9,375 nt of DNA from Paracoccaceae bacterium. GTDB taxonomy: Bacteria; Pseudomonadota; Alphaproteobacteria; Rhodobacterales; Rhodobacteraceae. The stretch lies in contig JALQUQ010000089.1 in the NCBI GenBank assembly GCA_023263735.1, positions 1-9,375 of the forward strand, in the 5' to 3' direction. How positions within the stretch are numbered: position 1 is the first letter of the stretch; each line of letters opens with the position of its first letter. Below the pieces are notes generated by a model, which worked only from the letters and a program-made list of their open reading frames with translations, was not told the DNA's origin and did not search any database. The position numbers and the translations under genes were made by a program. This document shows positions 6,647-9,375 of the stretch, one piece after another.

Positions 6647-6674
6647 TTTGCAAACCAACAAACCGGTTTGCAAA
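6647..6674. promoter_or_regulatory. PccR operator in front of pccR (two TTTGCAAA boxes)
   Basis: Perfect TTTGCAAA copies lie at 6647-6654 and 6667-6674, 20 bp apart start to start, with a third CAAA half-site at 6659-6662, so the whole 28 bp reads as four-base units (TTTG CAAA CCAA CAAA CCGG TTTG CAAA). CAAACCGGTTTG (6659-6670) is also a perfect 12-bp palindrome. TTTGCAAA-X4-TTTGCAAA is the published PccR motif of R. sphaeroides. On the pccR strand a promoter can be drawn with -35 TTGACC (complement of 6680-6685) and a weak -10 TTTGTT (complement of 6657-6662) 17 bases on, inside the operator. The boxes end 15 bases before the ATG. This placement suggests autorepression. Confidence 0.75.
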
Positions 6675-6688
6675 GCGGGGGTCAAGTC

Positions 6689-7900
6689 TTAGCCCGTGAC
6701 ACCGACCACGCGGGCGCGGTGCATCACCCACAAGATCGACACCATCGAGGCGGTGGCCGAGGCCAGCATCAAAAGCACCAGCGGCAGTTCCGACGACCCG
6801 ACGCCCAGCAATTTCCCGGCAATGGCCGACAGCGCAGCCCCGCCGCCGATCACCATCGCCCCCCCCAGACCCGAGGCGGTGCCCGCCAGTTCCGGCGCAA
6901 TCGACACCATCCCCGCATTGGTGTTGGGCAGCGTCATCCCGTTGCCCAGCCCCAACAGCAGCGTCAGCCCGAAAAACGCATAGGGGTTGTGCAGCCCGGC
7001 CAGCGTCAACAGGGCCAGAATGCCCATCCCCAAGACCGAAAACGCGGCCCCCGCCAAGGCCATATGGTTCATCCCCACGCGCACCGAATAGCGACCGGCA
7101 AAGAAATTGCCCACCGAATAGCCGATGGCGGTCAGCCCGAACAGCGCGCCCAGCGTGGCCGAACCCAGCCCGAAAATCTCGGACCCGACAAAGGGCGCAC
7201 CGCCCAGATAGGCAAAGAACGACCCCGAGGCAAAGGCCGCGCTCAGCGTATAGCCCCAGAACCGTTGTGACCGCAAAAGCTGGGGATACCGCGCGATCTG
7301 CACGCCCAGGCTCATCTTTTGCGGAACGGCGGTTTCCCCCAGATCGAACCACACCAGCACCAGCGTGGCCGTTCCCAAAACGAACAGCAGCGCAAAGCTG
7401 GCCTGCCAGCCAAAGACCTGATCCAGATAGCCGCCGATCATCGGGCCGATCATCGGAACGACGCTCATCCCCATGGTGACATAGCCGATCATGCTGGCCG
7501 CCAGCGCGCCATCCATCTGGTCGCGGATGATGGTGCGGTTCAGCACCATCCCCGCCGCGACCACCGCCTGCGCGGTGCGGAAAAACAGGAAAATCCCCGC
7601 CGTCGGCGCGATCAGCGTGCCCAGCGTGGCCAGCAGAAACAGCACAAAGCACCAGATCAGCACCGCGCGCCGCCCAAACCGGTCAGAGATCGGGCCCACC
7701 ACGATCTGCAAGGCCGCCGAAACGCCCAGATACAGTGCGACAGAAAGCTGCATCGTTTCATAGGAAACGTTGAACCACCGCGCCATGCTGGGCAACGAGG
7801 GCATGAAGATATTCATCGTCAACGCCGAAATCCCCGTCACAAGGATCAGCGTCAGAATATGCGGGGGCGTCGAACGGTCCAGGAAACGGGGCGATGTCAT
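6689..7900 (-). CDS. MFS transporter, Bcr/CflA-type drug:H+ antiporter family
   Basis: Inner-membrane transporter of the major facilitator superfamily, 403 aa with about 12 hydrophobic segments, the usual size of the Bcr/CflA group. Visible motifs: MNIFMPSLPSMA at 29-40 in the first helix, LYLGVSAALQIVVGPISDRF at 57-76 with the MFS motif A (G69-x3-D73-R-x-G-R-R78), FFRTAQAVVAAG at 106-117, the IIRD arginine segment at 124-127, and the antiporter-type motif C region MGMSVVPMIGPMIGGYL at 143-159. Family members export chloramphenicol, bicyclomycin and other small molecules; the substrate here is not known. ATG at 7900 is preferred (AAGG upstream, and MTSPRFLDRS before helix 1); an in-frame ATG at 7936 would add 12 residues. 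It lies between the DUF486 gene and pccR on one strand, a position that hints at, but does not prove, a link to propionate or short-chain acid metabolism. Confidence 0.85.
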   Translation of the reverse strand: MTSPRFLDRSTPPHILTLILVTGISALTMNIFMPSLPSMARWFNVSYETMQLSVALYLGVSAALQIVVGPISDRFGRRAVLIWCFVLFLLATLGTLIAPTAGIFLFFRTAQAVVAAGMVLNRTIIRDQMDGALAASMIGYVTMGMSVVPMIGPMIGGYLDQVFGWQASFALLFVLGTATLVLVWFDLGETAVPQKMSLGVQIARYPQLLRSQRFWGYTLSAAFASGSFFAYLGGAPFVGSEIFGLGSATLGALFGLTAIGYSVGNFFAGRYSVRVGMNHMALAGAAFSVLGMGILALLTLAGLHNPYAFFGLTLLLGLGNGMTLPNTNAGMVSIAPELAGTASGLGGAMVIGGGAALSAIAGKLLGVGSSELPLVLLMLASATASMVSILWVMHRARVVGVTG

Positions 7901-7978
7901 GGGCGCAACCTTAGTCCGAAATTTCGGGAAAGCCATTCCTTGGGGAACAGCGCCCCCAGATTTTTTCGGCGCGATCCT

Positions 7979-8329
7979 TCAGACCCATTTGTGAAAGACA
8001 AAGAACCCCCCGGCGGCGATAAAGCCAAAGCCCACCAGATGGTTCCAGGCCAGCGGCTCTTTCAGATAGGTCCAGGAAAAGATCACGAAAACGCTTAACG
8101 TGATGATTTCCTGAATGGTCTTCAGCTCGGCCGCGTTGAAATACCCATGCCCGATCCGGTTGGCGGGCACCATCAGCAGGTATTCAAACAGCGCGATTCC
8201 CCAGCTGACAAAGATCACCACGACCAAAGGCGCGGTCTTGAACTTCAGATGACCATACCAGGCAAAGGTCATGAAGATATTCGAGGCCATCAACAGGCCA
8301 ATGGTCATCACGGGAACGGGCAACGGCAT
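7979..8329 (-). CDS. DUF486 (DMT-like) four-helix membrane protein
   Basis: A 116-aa integral membrane protein with four predicted helices at about 6-23, 34-54, 72-89 and 96-113. It shows the DUF486 hallmarks [11 protein letters not shown] (19-29), [15 protein letters not shown] (46-60) and [13 protein letters not shown] (69-81), and is the family's normal length of about 115 aa. DUF486 belongs with small drug/metabolite transporter-like proteins; no substrate is established. ATG at 8329 is chosen because GAGG lies about 9 bases upstream and it begins directly with the first helix; ATG at 8344 lacks a ribosome site. It is divergent from pccB, sharing a 193-base spacer with PccR-type boxes, and 78 bases upstream of the MFS gene on the same strand. 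Confidence 0.85.
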   Translation of the reverse strand: MPLPVPVMTIGLLMASNIFMTFAWYGHLKFKTAPLVVVIFVSWGIALFEYLLMVPANRIGHGYFNAAELKTIQEIITLSVFVIFSWTYLKEPLAWNHLVGFGFIAAGGFFVFHKWV

Positions 8330-8413
8330 CGGGGGGAACCTCATGGAACGGATCGCCCGCTTATGGCCTGAAACCGGGCGGGAAAGGAGATGCCGCCCGC
8401 ACAACTTCGCGAC

Positions 8414-8453
8414 TTTGCATTTAGCAAAAAATCATCTGCCAATATTTTGCAAA
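8414..8453. promoter_or_regulatory. PccR-type operator region in front of pccB
   Basis: One perfect TTTGCAAA lies at 8446-8453, inside the near-palindrome ATTTTGCAAATTT. Degenerate copies lie upstream: TTTGC (8414-8418) inverted against GCAAA (8424-8428), which also reads as TTAGCAAA at 8421-8428 (7 of 8), and TCTGCCAA at 8435-8442 (6 of 8), three bases before the perfect copy. The published R. sphaeroides motif has a four-base spacer between two perfect boxes, so the match here is partial. A weak pccB promoter, TATTCT at 8492-8497 as -10, would place the perfect box near -55, compatible with activation. The same spacer carries the start of the divergent DUF486 gene. Confidence 0.6.
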
Positions 8454-8522
8454 TTTACCGAAATTCGCTTCCCGCGCCGCGATCAGACTTCTATTCTGCG
8501 CCGAGTCATAGGGGAGGACACC

Positions 8523-9375
8523 GTGAAGGATATCCTGCAAGAACTTGAAAACCGTCGCTCCGTGGCCCGTCAGGGCGGGGGGCAGCGCCGGATCGATGCG
8601 CAGCACGCAAAAGGCAAACTGACCGCGCGTGAGCGGATCGAACTCTTGCTGGACGAAGGGTCCTTCGAAGAATTCGACATGTTCGTGGCCCACCGCTGCA
8701 CCGATTTCGGCATGGAAGCCGACCGCCCCGCAGGCGATGGCGTGGTCACCGGTTGGGGCACCGTCAACGGCCGCATGGTCTATGTCTTCTCGCAGGATTT
8801 CACCGTCTTCGGCGGCTCGCTTTCGGAAACCCATGCGCAAAAGATCTGCAAGATCATGGATATGGCGCTGCAAAACGGCGCACCCGTGATCGGCATGAAC
8901 GATTCCGGTGGTGCGCGGATTCAAGAGGGCGTGGCCTCCTTGGCCGGCTATGCCGAGGTGTTTCAGCGCAACATCATGGCCTCGGGCGTGGTGCCGCAGA
9001 TCAGCCTGATCATGGGCCCCTGTGCGGGCGGCGCGGTTTACTCCCCCGCCATGACCGACTTTATCTTCATGGTCAAAGACACCTCTTACATGTTCGTCAC
9101 CGGCCCCGATGTGGTGAAAACCGTGACGAATGAGGTCGTGACCGCCGAAGAACTGGGCGGCGCGTCGACCCATACCAAGAAATCTTCGGTCGCCGATGGT
9201 GCCTTTGAAAACGATGTCGAGGCGATTGCCGAGGTCCGCCGCTTGGTTGACTTCCTGCCGCTGAACAACCGCGAAAAGGCCCCCGTCCGCCCGTTCTTTG
9301 ACGAACCGGGCCGGGTGGAAAACAGCCTTGATACGCTGATCCCCGACAACCCGAACCAGCCCTATGACATGAAAG
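8523..9375 (+). CDS. pccB: Propionyl-CoA carboxylase beta subunit (carboxyltransferase), N-terminal 284 codons
   Basis: Carboxyltransferase subunit that moves CO2 from biotin (on PccA) to propionyl-CoA, giving methylmalonyl-CoA; it works as an alpha6-beta6 enzyme in the cytoplasm. The window holds codons 1-284 of an expected ~510, and the frame is open to the edge. The protein begins [20 protein letters not shown] and continues with [20 protein letters not shown] (29-48), [20 protein letters not shown] (89-108), the acyl-CoA oxyanion segment [12 protein letters not shown] (125-136) and [19 protein letters not shown] (165-183), all hallmark PccB/AccD5-like sequences. Start GTG at 8523 has a very strong ribosome site, GGGGAGG (8511-8517), five bases upstream. 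In R. sphaeroides pccR lies close to pccB and PccR controls it; the same neighbourhood is seen here. pccA and methylmalonyl-CoA mutase would be outside the window. Needed for propionate use and for acetate growth through the ethylmalonyl-CoA pathway where that is present. Confidence 0.96.
   Translation, partial: MKDILQELENRRSVARQGGGQRRIDAQHAKGKLTARERIELLLDEGSFEEFDMFVAHRCTDFGMEADRPAGDGVVTGWGTVNGRMVYVFSQDFTVFGGSLSETHAQKICKIMDMALQNGAPVIGMNDSGGARIQEGVASLAGYAEVFQRNIMASGVVPQISLIMGPCAGGAVYSPAMTDFIFMVKDTSYMFVTGPDVVKTVTNEVVTAEELGGASTHTKKSSVADGAFENDVEAIAEVRRLVDFLPLNNREKAPVRPFFDEPGRVENSLDTLIPDNPNQPYDMK

Noticed and set aside
6633..7652. Upstream extension of the pccR frame towards 7652
   Set aside because: It runs out of frame through the MFS gene and the PccR operator; the XRE domain begins right after ATG at 6632.
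7901..7936. MFS start at 7936
   Set aside because: ATG at 7900 gives the usual family N-terminus with a ribosome site; the extension adds 12 residues without support, though it cannot be excluded.
7941..7966. TGGGG/CCCCA hairpin followed by six T on the + strand
   Set aside because: No + strand gene ends upstream of it; the stem is only 5 bp with an 8-base loop, and on the minus strand, where the neighbouring genes lie, there is no T-tract.
1..9375. Mobile elements, CRISPR arrays, tRNA or rRNA genes, phage or toxin-antitoxin genes
   Set aside because: No terminal inverted repeats, direct repeat arrays, tRNA-like folds or matching proteins were seen.

Overview
This window looks like chromosomal DNA of a high-GC alphaproteobacterium, most likely a member of the Rhodobacterales (Rhodobacter/Paracoccus/Roseobacter relatives). 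That is inferred from gene content and style: a ChoXWV-type choline importer next to betI and betA, a PccR-type (ScfR family) regulator near pccB with its characteristic TTTGCAAA boxes, an FNR-type box in front of a small DUF465 gene, and a GC-rich hairpin spacer of the kind often seen between genes in this order. All coding sequence looks native. I see no insertion sequence, phage gene, CRISPR array, tRNA or rRNA.

Left half (1-4807) is a choline uptake and oxidation locus. On the minus strand choX (periplasmic binding protein), choW (permease) and choV (ATPase, cut by the window edge) are read leftwards. Divergent from them, betI (TetR-type choline-sensing repressor) and betA (choline dehydrogenase) are read rightwards. 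An 83-base divergent spacer holds a clean BetI-like palindrome that can serve both directions. betB (betaine aldehyde dehydrogenase), which usually accompanies betI and betA, is absent; a 381-base stretch with no convincing gene lies where it might be expected. ChoX carries all six residues of the known choline-binding box, so choline is the likely substrate, to be oxidised to betaine aldehyde by BetA and onward by an enzyme encoded elsewhere.

Middle (4808-5230): a small DUF465/YdcH-like gene preceded by two FNR/CRP-family palindromes 32 bp apart. The nearer one is placed as expected for an oxygen-responsive (FnrL-type) class II promoter. The gene ends in a strong hairpin-T-tract terminator and converges on the next gene.

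Right half (5226-9375) is a propionyl-CoA module. On the minus strand, reading leftwards, come a DUF486 four-helix membrane protein, a Bcr/CflA-type MFS transporter and pccR. Divergent from these, pccB (propionyl-CoA carboxylase beta subunit) starts at 8523 and runs off the window. TTTGCAAA boxes occur in front of pccR (two perfect copies and a further CAAA half-site on a regular spacing, suggesting autoregulation) and in front of pccB (one perfect copy plus degenerate ones). The two membrane-protein genes lie inside this PccR-flanked segment and may be related to it.

I did not find a wholly new system. The most interesting signals are regulatory: the tandem FNR/CRP boxes at the DUF465 gene, the box arrangement at pccR, the betB-less choline locus and the hairpin spacer between choX and choW.
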